This document shows positions 44,835 through 54,233 of a stretch of DNA of 64,000 nucleotides, in pieces. Under the pieces are notes generated by a model that worked only from the letters and a program-made list of their open reading frames with translations, searched no databases and had not been told where the DNA came from. The stretch lies in the NCBI RefSeq assembly GCF_021026335.1, contig NZ_JAJNCY010000009.1, forward strand, positions 1-64,000, read 5' to 3'. Each line of letters starts with the position of its first letter. The first letter of the stretch is position 1. This stretch comes from Rhizobium sp. C1. Lineage in GTDB: Bacteria; Pseudomonadota; Alphaproteobacteria; Rhizobiales; Rhizobiaceae. Made by a program: the position numbers and the translations under genes.

Positions 44835-47800
44835 TCACACCGCCTCGCGCAGCTGCTCCGCCGTCTGCAAGTCCACCGAGACGAGCTGCGAAACCCCCTG
44901 CTCGGCCATTGTCACGCCGAAGAGGCGGTCCATGCGGGCCATGGTGATGGGGTTGTGGGTGATGACGACGAAGCGGGTTTCGGTGGAGGCGGCCATTTCG
45001 TCCATGAGGTTGCAGTAGCGCTCGACATTGTGGTCGTCGAGCGGCGCGTCCACCTCGTCCAGCACGCAGATCGGCGCGGGGTTGGTGAGGAAGACGGCGA
45101 AGATGAGGGCGAGCGCGGTGAGCGCCTGTTCGCCGCCCGACAGCAGGGTCATGGTCTGCGGCTTCTTGCCGGGCGGGCGGGCGAGGATTTCGAGGCCGGC
45201 TTCCAGTGGGTCGTCGCTTTCGATGAGCTGAAGTTCGGCCGTGCCACCGCCGAAGAGATGGGTGAAAAGGCGCTGGAACTGCGCATTCACCACATCGAAG
45301 GCGGCCACAAGCCGTTCGCGGCCTTCCTTGTTGAGGTTCTGGATCGCGGCACGCAGCTTGCGGATGGCATCCACCACGTCGTCGCGCTCGCGGATCAAGG
45401 CCTTGAGCCGATCCGAGAGTTCCGCCTGCTCCTCCTCTGCGCGCAGGTTGACGGCGCCCAGCCGCTCGCGCTCGACGCGCAGGCGGTCGAGTTCGATCTC
45501 CACATTGCGCGGATCGGGCAGCGGCGCGCCATGCGGCCGGCCGGTCAGGCGGAAGACGTCGTGCGGCTCGATCTGAAGCGTGTGGCGGATGCGGTTTTCG
45601 ACATCCTCGCGGCGCTCGCGGGCGGAGACCAGGCGCTCCTCGGCGCGGCCGCGCTTTTCGCGCGCTTCGGCCAGCGCCGAGAGCGCCATGGCGGCGGCCT
45701 GATCGGCATCGCGGCCGGCGGTTTCGGCGAGCACGAGGCGGTCGGCGGCGGCCTTGCGGGCAGCGTCTGCCTTCACCAGTTCATCGAGCAGGCGGCGGCG
45801 CTTGTCGTCCAGTTCTTCCGGGGCGTCCTCCAGCCCTTCGAGTTCCTCGCGCGATTCCTCGCCACGGGCTTTCAGCGCTGCAATCTGGGTTCGCGCATTG
45901 GCGGCGCGGGCGGTCCAGGCGGAACGTTCCTGCGCGATGGCACCGATGCGACGGCGGCGCATGTCGTTTTCGCGGGCGAGACCGTCATGGGCGGCGCGAG
46001 CCTCAGCCAAGCGACCGCGACCGGCGGCGACATCCGCCTGCGCCTGCGCAAGCTTCAGATCGAGGCTGGACAGGTCTGGCGTGTCGGCAATGGCTTCGCG
46101 CGCCTCGTCCTCCTGAACCTTCAGATCCTCGATCTCGCCCTTCAGGCGCTCGACATTTTCGGCCAGCGTATCGCGGCGGCGGGCAACCTCGAGGGCGGCG
46201 CGCTCGGCCTTGGAGAGCGTATCGCGCGCCTCGACGAGACGGCGCTGGGTTTGGCGCTCGGCCTCGCGGGCGTCGCGCAGCTGCGCTTCGGTAAGCGCGA
46301 CGGTTTGGGCGGCGGCGCGGTGCGCGGTCTCGGCGGTCAGCAGGGCCTCGCGCGCAGCGATGATCTCATAGGCAAGCGCGGCCAGCCGGTTCTTCTGTTC
46401 GAGGCGGAGAGCGGCGGCACCCGGCGCATCGGCTCCCGACACGAAACCGTCCCAGCGCCACAGCGCGCCATCCTTCGAGACCAGCCGCTGGCCGGGCTTG
46501 AGGAGAGCCTGCTTGGACGCCCCCTCGCCTGCAGCCACAACGCCGACCTGCGCCAGACGGCGAGCGAGTTCAGCAGGCGCGCGGACGAAATCGGCAAGCG
46601 GGCGAATGCCGTCGGGCAGCCCCGGGTCGTCCGCGGCATTCAGCGATGTGCCCCAGTGGCGGGCGGCACGGACGTCGGCGGGGGCGTCGATATCTTCGCC
46701 GAGCGCCGCGCCCAGAGCGGTTTCATAGCCGCGATCGACGGAGAGAAGATCGGCGACGGGCGTGAAGTCTCCCCCAGCGGAGCCTGCCTCCAGCATGCGC
46801 TCGATGGTACGGGCTTCTGTTTCCAGACCGTTGAGGGTCTGGCGGGCGTTTTCAACGCCACGGCGGGCTTCGGCCTCGCCTTCTCGAGCGGTACCGAGAG
46901 CATCTTCGGCCGCAGCAATCGTCTCGGCGCTGTCTTCCAGCATCGCCTCCAGCTCGGCCACCTCTTCGCGGTGCGTGGAGGGATCCGGCATTTCGGCAAT
47001 GGCGCACTCGGCGGCGTCGAGATCGCGGGTAGCATCCTGCAGTTGCCGGGTCAGGCGGCCGGCACGTTCGGTCAGGTCGAAGAGCCAGCGTTCCATCTGC
47101 TGGCGCGAGGCGGCGGCCTCGGCGCGCTCGGCGGTCAAGGCGGAGAAAACGCTTTCGGCCTCGGCCAGATCCCCGCCGGCCTCGGCCACGGCAGCGGCCA
47201 GTTCCTCGGCGCGCTCGGCAGCGCCCTCCACTTCGGCGGCAAGGTCTGCTTCTTCGGCATCGAGTTCGGAGAGGAAACGGGCATTGTCTGCCAGCAACTG
47301 CTCTTCGCGGGCGATGTCGCCGGAAAGCTGGAGCAGACGACGCTCCAGCTCGTCGCGGCGGCGGGCCATGCGGGAGGCTTCCTCCTCCAGCTGGGTGCGG
47401 GCGATCTGCAGGCGTTGCAGGGCAGCGGCGGCGCGGGCTTCTTCATCGCGCAATTCCGGCAGATGGAGCCCGGCGACGGCTTGGTTCTTCGCCATCTCGG
47501 CCTGCGCCTGCGCGCGTTCGGCGACGATGGAGGTCACCTCGTTCAGCGCAGCGGTCGCTTCCGTCTCGGCGTGTTTCGCGTCCGTCCACTGGATGTGATA
47601 GAGCATGGCATCGCGGGCGCGGATATCGGCGGAGAGCTGCTTGAAGCGGGTCGCCTGACGGGCCTGGCGCTTCAGGCTGTCGATCTGGCTTTCGAGTTGT
47701 GCCGTCACGTCGTCGAGGCGTTCGAGATTGGTTTCGGCGGCGCGCAGCCGAAGTTCCGCCTCGTGGCGGCGCGAATGCAGGCCGGAAATCCCGGCGGCCT

Positions 47801-48296
47801 CTTCCAGCAATTGCCGGCGCGCCTGGGGCTTGGCCTGAATGAGTTCGCCGATGCGCCCCTGCCCGACCATGGAAGGCGAGCGCGCGCCGGTCGAGGCATC
47901 GGCGAAGAGTAGCTGCACATCCTTGGCGCGGGCTTCCTTGCCGTTGATGCGGTAGACCGAACCCTGCTCGCGCTCGATGCGGCGCGTCACCTGGATCTCG
48001 TCGGCATCGTTGAAGGCGGCCGGCGCGGTGCGGTCGGAATTGTCGAGATAGAGACCCACTTCCGCCGTGTTGCGCGCCGGGCGGTTGCCGGAGCCGGAGA
48101 AAATGACGTCGTCCATGCCCGATGCGCGCATGTTCTTGTAGGAATTTTCCCCCATCACCCAGCGGAGCGCCTCGACAAGGTTGGACTTGCCGCAGCCATT
48201 GGGGCCGACAACGCCGGTAAGGCCGGCTTCGATGACGAATTCGGAGGGTTCGACGAAGGACTTGAAGCCGAGGAGGCGGAGCTTGTTGAATTTCAT
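44835..48296 (-). CDS. smc: Chromosome segregation ATPase SMC
   Basis: A 1153-residue SMC protein. The Walker A motif GPNGCGKSN is near residue 33 and the C-terminal lobe has the signature LSGGEQALTALALIFA and Walker B ICVLDEVDAPLDD. Two long coiled coils enclose a hinge (about residues 495-640) with GDFTPVADLLSVDRGYETAL. It organises and condenses the chromosome with ScpA/ScpB. The start MKFNKLRLLGFKSFVEPSEF is the usual one; the open frame upstream of it runs into an intergenic repeat and is not part of the gene. Confidence 0.97.
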   Translation of the reverse strand: MKFNKLRLLGFKSFVEPSEFVIEAGLTGVVGPNGCGKSNLVEALRWVMGENSYKNMRASGMDDVIFSGSGNRPARNTAEVGLYLDNSDRTAPAAFNDADEIQVTRRIEREQGSVYRINGKEARAKDVQLLFADASTGARSPSMVGQGRIGELIQAKPQARRQLLEEAAGISGLHSRRHEAELRLRAAETNLERLDDVTAQLESQIDSLKRQARQATRFKQLSADIRARDAMLYHIQWTDAKHAETEATAALNEVTSIVAERAQAQAEMAKNQAVAGLHLPELRDEEARAAAALQRLQIARTQLEEEASRMARRRDELERRLLQLSGDIAREEQLLADNARFLSELDAEEADLAAEVEGAAERAEELAAAVAEAGGDLAEAESVFSALTAERAEAAASRQQMERWLFDLTERAGRLTRQLQDATRDLDAAECAIAEMPDPSTHREEVAELEAMLEDSAETIAAAEDALGTAREGEAEARRGVENARQTLNGLETEARTIERMLEAGSAGGDFTPVADLLSVDRGYETALGAALGEDIDAPADVRAARHWGTSLNAADDPGLPDGIRPLADFVRAPAELARRLAQVGVVAAGEGASKQALLKPGQRLVSKDGALWRWDGFVSGADAPGAAALRLEQKNRLAALAYEIIAAREALLTAETAHRAAAQTVALTEAQLRDAREAERQTQRRLVEARDTLSKAERAALEVARRRDTLAENVERLKGEIEDLKVQEDEAREAIADTPDLSSLDLKLAQAQADVAAGRGRLAEARAAHDGLARENDMRRRRIGAIAQERSAWTARAANARTQIAALKARGEESREELEGLEDAPEELDDKRRRLLDELVKADAARKAAADRLVLAETAGRDADQAAAMALSALAEAREKRGRAEERLVSARERREDVENRIRHTLQIEPHDVFRLTGRPHGAPLPDPRNVEIELDRLRVERERLGAVNLRAEEEQAELSDRLKALIRERDDVVDAIRKLRAAIQNLNKEGRERLVAAFDVVNAQFQRLFTHLFGGGTAELQLIESDDPLEAGLEILARPPGKKPQTMTLLSGGEQALTALALIFAVFLTNPAPICVLDEVDAPLDDHNVERYCNLMDEMAASTETRFVVITHNPITMARMDRLFGVTMAEQGVSQLVSVDLQTAEQLREAV

Positions 48297-48316
48297 GGGG
48301 CGCACCCCACAGGAAA

Positions 48317-48477
48317 AGACCCCTCCCCAACCCTCCCCACAAGGGGGAGGGAGAGGAACGCGCAGCACCTGCCGCGTTCTCTCTCAAGCGTTTCAGCGGA
48401 CGCGACATTGGCGGCTCCATCCGTCTCCCCCCTTGTGGGGGAGATGGCGGCAGCCAGAGGGGGTCTTTCGCCCGTCA
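48317..48477. repeat. Rhizobial-type intergenic palindromic repeat
   Basis: CCCTCCCCACAAGGGGGAGGG and CTCCCCCCTTGTGGGGGAG are two small palindromes. They are framed by AAAGACCCCTCC on the left and the complementary GAGGGGGTCTTTC on the right. The unit lies between smc and the DsbA-like gene. Units built around CTCCCCCACAAGG are common between genes in Rhizobiaceae, from general knowledge. Confidence 0.7.
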
Positions 48478-48497
48478 GAAGGGCATGCCCAAACAAC

Positions 48498-48535
48498 GAA
48501 AAACCGGGCGCGCGGCTACCGCCGCGGCCCGGTTT
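48498..48535 (-). terminator. Rho-independent terminator of the DsbA-like gene
   Basis: AAACCGGGC (48501-48509) pairs with GCCCGGTTT (48527-48535), with further GC pairing inside. On the minus strand the stem is followed by TTTTTC. It lies 17 bases beyond the stop codon at 48552. Confidence 0.8.
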
Positions 48536-48551
48536 CCCAAAATGACTGCGC

Positions 48552-49289
48552 TTAAAGCTTGCTGTCGATGATGGCCGACATCTGGTCAACCGTCATTTCC
48601 CCTGCATAACGCGCACCGTTGACGAAGAAGGTCGGCGTTGCGTTGACGCCAAATTCCTTCGCTGCCCTCTCGCGAACCGCGTTCACATCATCCAGAAGCT
48701 TCTGGTTCGTCAAGCAGGCGTTGAAGCTCTCCTGTGTAAAACCGGCGAGCTTGGACATCTGCATCAGCGAGGCGCGCTTGTCATCGGCCGTCGCCCAGCT
48801 CATCTGCTGCTGGAAGAGCACGTCGACGAAGGGGAAATACTGTTCCGGGGGCGCGCAGCGTGCCAGCATGATGGCGGCCGCCGCGACCGGGTCGAGCGGG
48901 AACTCGCGCAGGATGTAACGGACCTTGCCGGTGTCGATATACTTCGTCTTGATCGCCGGGAACGTGTCCTTCTGGAAACGCGCGCAATGCGGGCAGGTCA
49001 TCGACATGTATTCGACGATCGTGACCGGCGCATCGGCCTTGCCTTCGGACATTTCCGGCAGCGGGCCCGGCGCCATGAGCTTGGCGACGTCCACCGTACC
49101 ATCGGCGGCCGGAACCTTGGCGTCAGGCGTCGTGGATGCCGTCTTGGTGTTATCGATGCCCTGCTTTGCGTCCTTGGCGGCGCTTTCCTTGTTCTCGTCC
49201 TTGCCGTTGCAAGCGGCGAGAAGGGCGGCGGAAGAAGCAAGAGCAATCCCGCCGAGGAGATGCCGCTTGGTCAGCGTGATGTTGTTCAT
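48552..49289 (-). CDS. DsbA-family thiol:disulfide lipoprotein
   Basis: A 245-residue protein with a lipoprotein signal (ASSAALLAAC, lipidated Cys near residue 27). A charged linker is followed by a thioredoxin-like DsbA domain with the active site CPHC in YMSMTCPHCARF and the cis-proline loop GVNATPTFFVNG. It should oxidise or isomerise disulfides of exported proteins at the inner membrane. It lies between the repeat/smc and the OYE gene, with its own terminator. Confidence 0.93.
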   Translation of the reverse strand: MNNITLTKRHLLGGIALASSAALLAACNGKDENKESAAKDAKQGIDNTKTASTTPDAKVPAADGTVDVAKLMAPGPLPEMSEGKADAPVTIVEYMSMTCPHCARFQKDTFPAIKTKYIDTGKVRYILREFPLDPVAAAAIMLARCAPPEQYFPFVDVLFQQQMSWATADDKRASLMQMSKLAGFTQESFNACLTNQKLLDDVNAVRERAAKEFGVNATPTFFVNGARYAGEMTVDQMSAIIDSKL

Positions 49290-49610
49290 CGTCAGTTTCC
49301 AATTGTTCGAAGCATTGTTTCTCTAAAACGAGGCAATCCCGCTTTCAAGTCGCTCTTTTCAGCACCTTTTGCCGATGAAACGATATGAGTCAAAGCAGAA
49401 ATCATGAAAATTAAGACAGGAATACGAGTGCAGTCAGGTGAAACAGCCCTGAGGGCCGGAAAACCTGAAAAAACAGGCTTTTGTGTCTCTCTTCACCCCA
49501 ATATCACATTTTCTTGAAACCGGGATCGAAGACATTCCATTGCCGCTTTCGGAGCGGTTGGAACAGGCGGACGACCAAAGCGCCTCCACCTGCCCTTTTG
49601 TCTGTCTCTA
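49290..49610. other. Intergenic region between the OYE and DsbA-like genes
   Basis: About 320 bases without a gene. It contains a weak stem (CCTG 49464-49467, CAGG 49474-49477) with an A-run loop flanked by T-rich sequence. This could be a weak terminator for the minus-strand OYE gene. The DsbA-like gene promoter should lie in the AT-rich part around 49380-49440. Confidence 0.35.
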
Positions 49611-50729
49611 TCAAACCAGTTCCGACAGCGCCGAGGGCTCGAAGCCGGTCAGGTCGCCAGTCGCGCCAGCGCGGACCTTTTCCACCCAGTTCGGATCGCT
49701 GATCAACGCGCGGCCAACGGCGATGAGGTCGAACTCGTCGCGCTCCATCCGCTCGGTCAGCTGTTCCAGACCGGTGGATGCGGCGTTGCGGCCGGCAAAG
49801 GCATTGAAGAAGTCATTCGAGAGGCTGACCGAGCCGACGCTGATCGTGGCCGCACCGGTGAGCTTCTTTGCCCAGCCGGCAAAGTTCAAGCCGTTTTCGC
49901 CATCGATTTCGGGGAATTCCGGTTCCCAGAAGCGGCGCTGCGAGCAATGCAGGAGGTTCGCACCCGCCTCGACCAGCGGCACCAGCCACTCGGCCATGGC
50001 GTCCGGCGTTTCGGCGAGACGCACGGCATAGTCCTGCTGCTTCCACTGGCTGACGCGCAGGCTGACGGGAAGATCGGGACCTACGGCAGCGCGCACGGCT
50101 GCGACCACTTCCGCCGCAAAACGGGAGCGCTCCTTGAGCGTCGCACCGCCGTAGCGGTCCGTGCGCTCATTGGTGCCGGCCCAGAAGAACTGGTCGATGA
50201 GATATCCGTGGGCGCCGTGGAGCTCCACCATGTCGAAACCCAGGCGCTTGGCGTCAGCGGCGGCGCGCGCAAAGGCGGCCACGGCGTCGGCAATGTCCTC
50301 CTCGCTCATCGCCTTGCCGCGCGGCTTGCCGGGGGCGACAAGGCCGGAGGGGCTTTCGACCGGGTGGCCTGGATCCCAGTCAGGCTTGCCGATTGTCGAA
50401 CCGGTGTGCCAGATCTGCGGCCCCATGCGGCCACCGGCGGCGTGGACGGCATCAATCACCAGTTTCCAGCCGGCAAGCGCTTCCTCACCGAAGAAGGACG
50501 GAATGTCGGGATGATTGCGCGACACGGGCCGCTCAATGACCGTGCCCTCCGACAGAATGAGACCGACATTGCCGGCAGCGCGCTTGGCATAATAGTCGGC
50601 ATTGTGGCGGCCCGGGACGCCATCGGGCGCGAAAGTGCGGGTCATGGGGGCCATGACGATACGGTTCTTCAGCTCCAGCGGGCCAAGGCGGAAGGGACGA
50701 AAGAGGGTGTCATAAGGGGAGGTTGTCAT
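49611..50729 (-). CDS. NADH:flavin oxidoreductase, Old Yellow Enzyme family
   Basis: A 372-residue FMN TIM-barrel protein of normal OYE length. LKNRIVMAPMTR is the N-terminal flavin-contact segment, VELHGAHGYLIDQFFW carries the substrate-binding histidine, and NERTDRYGG and IAVGRALISDPNWVEKVRAG complete the family signatures. It reduces activated double bonds, nitro compounds or similar electrophiles. Physiological substrate unknown. It stands alone between two intergenic regions. Confidence 0.94.
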   Translation of the reverse strand: MTTSPYDTLFRPFRLGPLELKNRIVMAPMTRTFAPDGVPGRHNADYYAKRAAGNVGLILSEGTVIERPVSRNHPDIPSFFGEEALAGWKLVIDAVHAAGGRMGPQIWHTGSTIGKPDWDPGHPVESPSGLVAPGKPRGKAMSEEDIADAVAAFARAAADAKRLGFDMVELHGAHGYLIDQFFWAGTNERTDRYGGATLKERSRFAAEVVAAVRAAVGPDLPVSLRVSQWKQQDYAVRLAETPDAMAEWLVPLVEAGANLLHCSQRRFWEPEFPEIDGENGLNFAGWAKKLTGAATISVGSVSLSNDFFNAFAGRNAASTGLEQLTERMERDEFDLIAVGRALISDPNWVEKVRAGATGDLTGFEPSALSELV

Positions 50730-50804
50730 GCGGGGACTCCATCGGTCAGAGCCGCTTAGGTATGTCGTCGGCCCGAAAGGTCAAGCACCCTTACTTTTTA
50801 ACTC

Positions 50805-50884
50805 ACGCATTTCCGGACGGAAAACCGGTGGCCACTTTTCCTGGAAATGCTTTTTCGCTGACGCATTTCCGGACGGAAAACCGG
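50805..50884. repeat. Intergenic hairpin repeat of rhizobial type, with a partial second copy
   Basis: ACGCATTTCCGGACGGAAAA occurs twice, at 50805 and at 50861, each followed by CCGG. The first copy is followed by a CCTGGAAATGC segment (50841-50850) whose GGAAATGC pairs with GCATTTCC (50807-50814), making a hairpin. Units of this sequence are common between genes in Rhizobiales. The second copy ends three bases before the stop of the DUF721 gene. Confidence 0.7.
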
Positions 50885-50886
50885 CG

Positions 50887-51441
50887 TCACCGTTGCGGTC
50901 GTTTGCGGCTGGAAAGCACACCGCGGCCAAGCCGCATGATCGCCTCCTTCAGCCGCCCGTCCTCCATGCCGTCCACCATGTCATCCAGTTTCGAAGCGGC
51001 GATGGCGTCGAGCGGGCGCAGCGGCCTGCTCTTCGGCTGAGGCGCGACCGGCTTCTGCACGATGCGCAACTGCCGGATGGCGGCGAAGCCGAAAAAGGAA
51101 TTGATGCGGGAAATCAGTTCGCCCTGCGCGTGGGTGAGGAAGAGCGCGCGCGAGCCTTCGCAGGCCACCGTCAGCACACCCGGCTGCGGACGGCCGTCTC
51201 CGGCTTCGTCGCGGCGCGGCCAGGCGATCTTTTCGGGCCGTGTGCAATCGGCAAACTGGGGTCCCGCGATCTCCGGCCACGAACCCAGAAGCGCGGTATT
51301 GATGCCGGCACGGCGCGCAAGGACAGGGTCGATGAGGCCATTGGCCACATCGGCGATCTGCTGCGCGCCCCGTCGTCTTTCCACCATGTTTCTCGGCCCC
51401 TGGCGCCGGTTCTGCTTGAACCTTTCGAAGCGCGTCGGCAC
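50887..51441 (-). CDS. DUF721 (DciA-like) protein
   Basis: A 184-residue basic protein. The DUF721 domain covers about 25-125, with SWPEIAGPQFADCTRPEKI and LTHAQGELISRINSFFGF. DUF721 includes DciA, the ancestral loader of the replicative helicase DnaB, so a role in replication initiation is likely. The C-terminus is a disordered Lys/Arg/Pro-rich tail. It is transcribed divergently from mutY, as is common in Rhizobiaceae. Confidence 0.85.
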   Translation of the reverse strand: MPTRFERFKQNRRQGPRNMVERRRGAQQIADVANGLIDPVLARRAGINTALLGSWPEIAGPQFADCTRPEKIAWPRRDEAGDGRPQPGVLTVACEGSRALFLTHAQGELISRINSFFGFAAIRQLRIVQKPVAPQPKSRPLRPLDAIAASKLDDMVDGMEDGRLKEAIMRLGRGVLSSRKRPQR

Positions 51442-51577
51442 ATATAGCGCAATTCGGCCGAGAGTGCGAAGCGGATTCGCTTTTGGAATTGTGTGAAAAC
51501 AAAAAGATAGGCGTTTCCGCTCAAGCGGCGCGCTTAACGCCGGCCAGCCGGCGGCAGACAGGACGGAGCGTCGGGCT

Positions 51578-52636
51578 TTGCAGAAAGACTTAAGTGATGT
51601 GCTGGTGGCCTGGTATGACCGGCATCATCGCGAACTGCCATGGCGGGTGAGCCCATCTGCGGCCCGCAAGGGCATCAAGCCCGATCCCTATCGCATCTGG
51701 CTTTCGGAGGTCATGCTGCAGCAGACGACCGTGCAGGCGGTGAAGGCCTATTTCGAGAAGTTCACGACGCTCTGGCCGACCGTCATGGACCTTGCGGCAG
51801 CCCCCACCGAAGACGTGATGAAGGCCTGGGCGGGGCTTGGCTATTATGCCCGGGCGCGCAACCTGAAGAAATGCGCCGAGGCTGTCGCCAAGGATCATGG
51901 CGGCGTCTTTCCCGATACGGTCGAGGGCCTGCGCCTGCTGCCCGGCATTGGCGACTATACGTCGGCCGCCATCGCGGCCATTGCCTTCGACCGGCCGGCG
52001 GCGGTGATGGACGGCAATGTCGAGCGGGTGATTTCGCGGCTCTTTACGATCGGCGAGCCCCTGCCCGGCTCGAAGCCGCTAATGAAGGCGCGCGTGATCG
52101 AGTTGACGCCGATCGACAGGCCCGGCGATTTCGCGCAGGCGATGATGGATCTCGGCGCCACGATCTGCACGCCGAAACGGCCGGCCTGTGTGCTCTGTCC
52201 GCTGAAGGATTATTGCCAGGCGCTCAAAGAAGGCGAGCCGGAGCTTTATCCGGTGAAGGCGACGAAGAAGGCCCGGCCGGTTCGGGTCGGCTCTGCTTTT
52301 GTTGCGATCAATGGCAAGGGTGAAGTGTTGTTGCGGACACGTCCGCCGGAAGGTTTGCTCGGCGGCATGGCGGAGGTGCCCGGCAGCCGCTGGACGGCCC
52401 GCGAGGATGGGGCGACAGACCTTTCGGCCGCCCCCTTCCCGGCCGAGTGGAAACCGGCAGGCGTCGTCACCCATGTCTTCACGCATTTCGAACTCAGGCT
52501 TACGGTGCATGTCGCAGAGACCGAAGGCCGGACCATCGATCACGGCTTCTGGCGCAAAATCGAAAATCTTGATCGAGAGGCGCTGCCCACTGTCATGAAA
52601 AAAGCAATCGAAGCCGCTATCCCCGGCGCATTCTGA
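51578..52636 (+). CDS. mutY: A/G-specific adenine DNA glycosylase
   Basis: A 352-residue MutY. LSEVMLQQTTV carries the catalytic glutamate and the helix-hairpin-helix LPGIGDYTSAAIAAIAF is followed by the conserved aspartate/asparagine region VMDGNVERV. The 4Fe-4S cluster ligands are C-x6-C-x2-C-x5-C in CTPKRPACVLCPLKDYC. The C-terminal NUDIX-like domain recognises 8-oxoguanine (VGSAFVAINGKGEVLLRTRP). It removes adenine opposite 8-oxoG. The first codon is TTG at 51578, as no ATG lies close; the start is uncertain by a few codons. Confidence 0.95.
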   Translation: MQKDLSDVLVAWYDRHHRELPWRVSPSAARKGIKPDPYRIWLSEVMLQQTTVQAVKAYFEKFTTLWPTVMDLAAAPTEDVMKAWAGLGYYARARNLKKCAEAVAKDHGGVFPDTVEGLRLLPGIGDYTSAAIAAIAFDRPAAVMDGNVERVISRLFTIGEPLPGSKPLMKARVIELTPIDRPGDFAQAMMDLGATICTPKRPACVLCPLKDYCQALKEGEPELYPVKATKKARPVRVGSAFVAINGKGEVLLRTRPPEGLLGGMAEVPGSRWTAREDGATDLSAAPFPAEWKPAGVVTHVFTHFELRLTVHVAETEGRTIDHGFWRKIENLDREALPTVMKKAIEAAIPGAF

Positions 52637-52680
52637 CAACGGGCATCTCTCGCCCGTCGCCAATCCAGGAAAGGTTCTGC

Positions 52681-53295
52681 ATGAAACCGGAAATCCGCCA
52701 CATCGTCTTCGACATCGGCAAGGTGCTGATCCATTACGATCCGAACCTCCCGTTCAGCCGATTGATCCCCGACGAGGCGGAGCGGCGCTGGTTTTTCGAC
52801 AATGTCTGCACGCATGACTGGAATATCGAACAGGATCGCGGCCGCACCTGGGCAGAAGCTGAAGCGCTGCTGATCGAGCAGTATCCGGAGCGCGAGGAAC
52901 ATATCCGCGCCTTCCGCAAGCATTGGCACGAAATGGTGCCCTATGCTTACGAGGACAGCGTCGCGATCATGAGGAAGCTCATTGCCGACGGTCATGACGT
53001 GACCATGCTGACCAATTTTGGCGACGACACGTTTGCCCAGGCGCAAACCATGTACGACTTCCTGCATGCCCCGCGCGGCGTGACGGTTTCGGCGCGCGTC
53101 GGCCTCATCAAGCCGGATGCCGCGATCTACGAGACCCATGCGAAGGCCTTCGATCTCGAGCCGACGGCAAGCCTCTTCATCGACGACAGCCCGGCCAATG
53201 TCGCCGGCGCGCAGGCCTGCGGCTGGCAGGCGGTCCTGTTCACGAGCCCGGAAAAGCTGCGGCAGGATCTCGCGGAATACGGGATCGCGGCGTAA
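52681..53295 (+). CDS. HAD-IA family hydrolase
   Basis: A 204-residue haloacid-dehalogenase-type hydrolase. Motif I is VFDIGKVLI, in which the second aspartate of D-x-D is replaced by glycine; this variation occurs in YihX-like sugar phosphatases (FDxGxV). Motif II is in MLTNFG, and the lysine of motif III precedes SLFIDDSPANVAGA (motif IV). It probably dephosphorylates a small phosphate ester. It follows mutY by 44 bases and may be co-transcribed. Confidence 0.88.
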   Translation: MKPEIRHIVFDIGKVLIHYDPNLPFSRLIPDEAERRWFFDNVCTHDWNIEQDRGRTWAEAEALLIEQYPEREEHIRAFRKHWHEMVPYAYEDSVAIMRKLIADGHDVTMLTNFGDDTFAQAQTMYDFLHAPRGVTVSARVGLIKPDAAIYETHAKAFDLEPTASLFIDDSPANVAGAQACGWQAVLFTSPEKLRQDLAEYGIAA

Positions 53296-53390
53296 GTCCC
53301 CACCATTGCCCTGACAGCGGCTTTGGTTTAAACGGCGCGCGCATGCCGCATTGCGCGCCTTCACACCCCCAAGAGAATGTCTGGACCATC

Positions 53391-54080
53391 ATGAACGGCT
53401 TCGACCTCATCATTTTCGATTGCGACGGCGTGCTCGTCGATTCCGAGATCATTGCAGCGCGGGTCGAATCCGGCCTGCTGACCGAGGCCGGCTATCCGAT
53501 CTCGGTGGAGGAAATGGGCGAGCGCTTTGCGGGAATGACGTGGAAGAACATTCTTCTCGCCGTCGAGGCCGAAGCCTCCATTCCGCTTTCGGCCTCCCTG
53601 CTCGACAAGTCCGAGAAGCTGCTCGACCAGAAGCTCGCCAACGAGGTGAAGATCATCGAGGGTGTGAAGTTCGCGCTGTCGCGGATCACGCTGCCGCGCT
53701 GTGTCTGCTCGAATTCCAGCACACAGCGACTGGACGCGATGCTGACACGCGTCGGGCTGAAGCCCTATTTCGAGGGACATGTCTATTCGGCAAAAGATCT
53801 GGGCGCGGATCGGGTCAAGCCCAAGCCGGACATCTTCCTGCACGGGGCCGCCCAGATGAATGTCAGCCCGGCCAAGACGGTCGTGGTGGAGGATTCGGTT
53901 CACGGCATTACGGCGGCGCGGGCCGCCGGCATGCGCGTCATCGGCTTTACTGGCGCATCGCACACCTATCCGTCGCATGCAGACAAGCTCACGGAGGCCG
54001 GGGCGGAAACCGTGATTGCCCGCATGAGCGAACTGCCGGCGACGATCGAAGCGCTTTCGGACTGGCGCGAACTGGCGTGA
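53391..54080 (+). CDS. HAD-IA family phosphatase (beta-phosphoglucomutase/GPH-like)
   Basis: A 229-residue protein starting MNGFDLIIFDCDGVLVDSEI. Motif I is FDCDGVLVDSE with both aspartates, motif II is CSNSSTQRLD, and motifs III and IV are VKPKPDIFLH and VVVEDSVHGITAA. The DGVLVDSE form belongs to the phosphoglycolate phosphatase/beta-phosphoglucomutase group. The open frame extends 16 codons upstream, but ATG 53391 starts at the usual place. Confidence 0.9.
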   Translation: MNGFDLIIFDCDGVLVDSEIIAARVESGLLTEAGYPISVEEMGERFAGMTWKNILLAVEAEASIPLSASLLDKSEKLLDQKLANEVKIIEGVKFALSRITLPRCVCSNSSTQRLDAMLTRVGLKPYFEGHVYSAKDLGADRVKPKPDIFLHGAAQMNVSPAKTVVVEDSVHGITAARAAGMRVIGFTGASHTYPSHADKLTEAGAETVIARMSELPATIEALSDWRELA

Positions 54081-54111
54081 GACCAGACGAACAGGATGGC
54101 TGGGCCTTGAT

Positions 54112-54220
54112 CCTTCGAGGCCGCCCTGCGGACGGCACCTCAGGATGAGGGTCAAGCGAAGCGGGCAGACCTGTTCTGCCTCACCCTGAGGTGCCTGCGC
54201 AACGCGCAGGCCTCGAAAGG
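54112..54220. repeat. Long intergenic inverted repeat (rhizobial palindromic element)
   Basis: CCTTCGAGGC (54112-54121) with ACCTCAGGATGAGG (from 54137) on the left pairs with CCTCACCCTGAGGT (from 54179) and GCCTCGAAAGG (ending 54220) on the right. Minor stems lie between them (GCCCTGCGGACGGC and GCCTGCGCAACGCGCAGGC). The element sits between the HAD gene and the convergent lipoprotein gene. It could act as a bidirectional terminator. Confidence 0.75.
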
Positions 54221-54233
54221 GTACCGATGCAGC

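Noticed and set aside
44805-47912. 1035-codon open frame on the plus strand
   Set aside because: It is antisense to smc; the frame stays open because of the strong third-position GC bias of smc. It has no recognisable domain.
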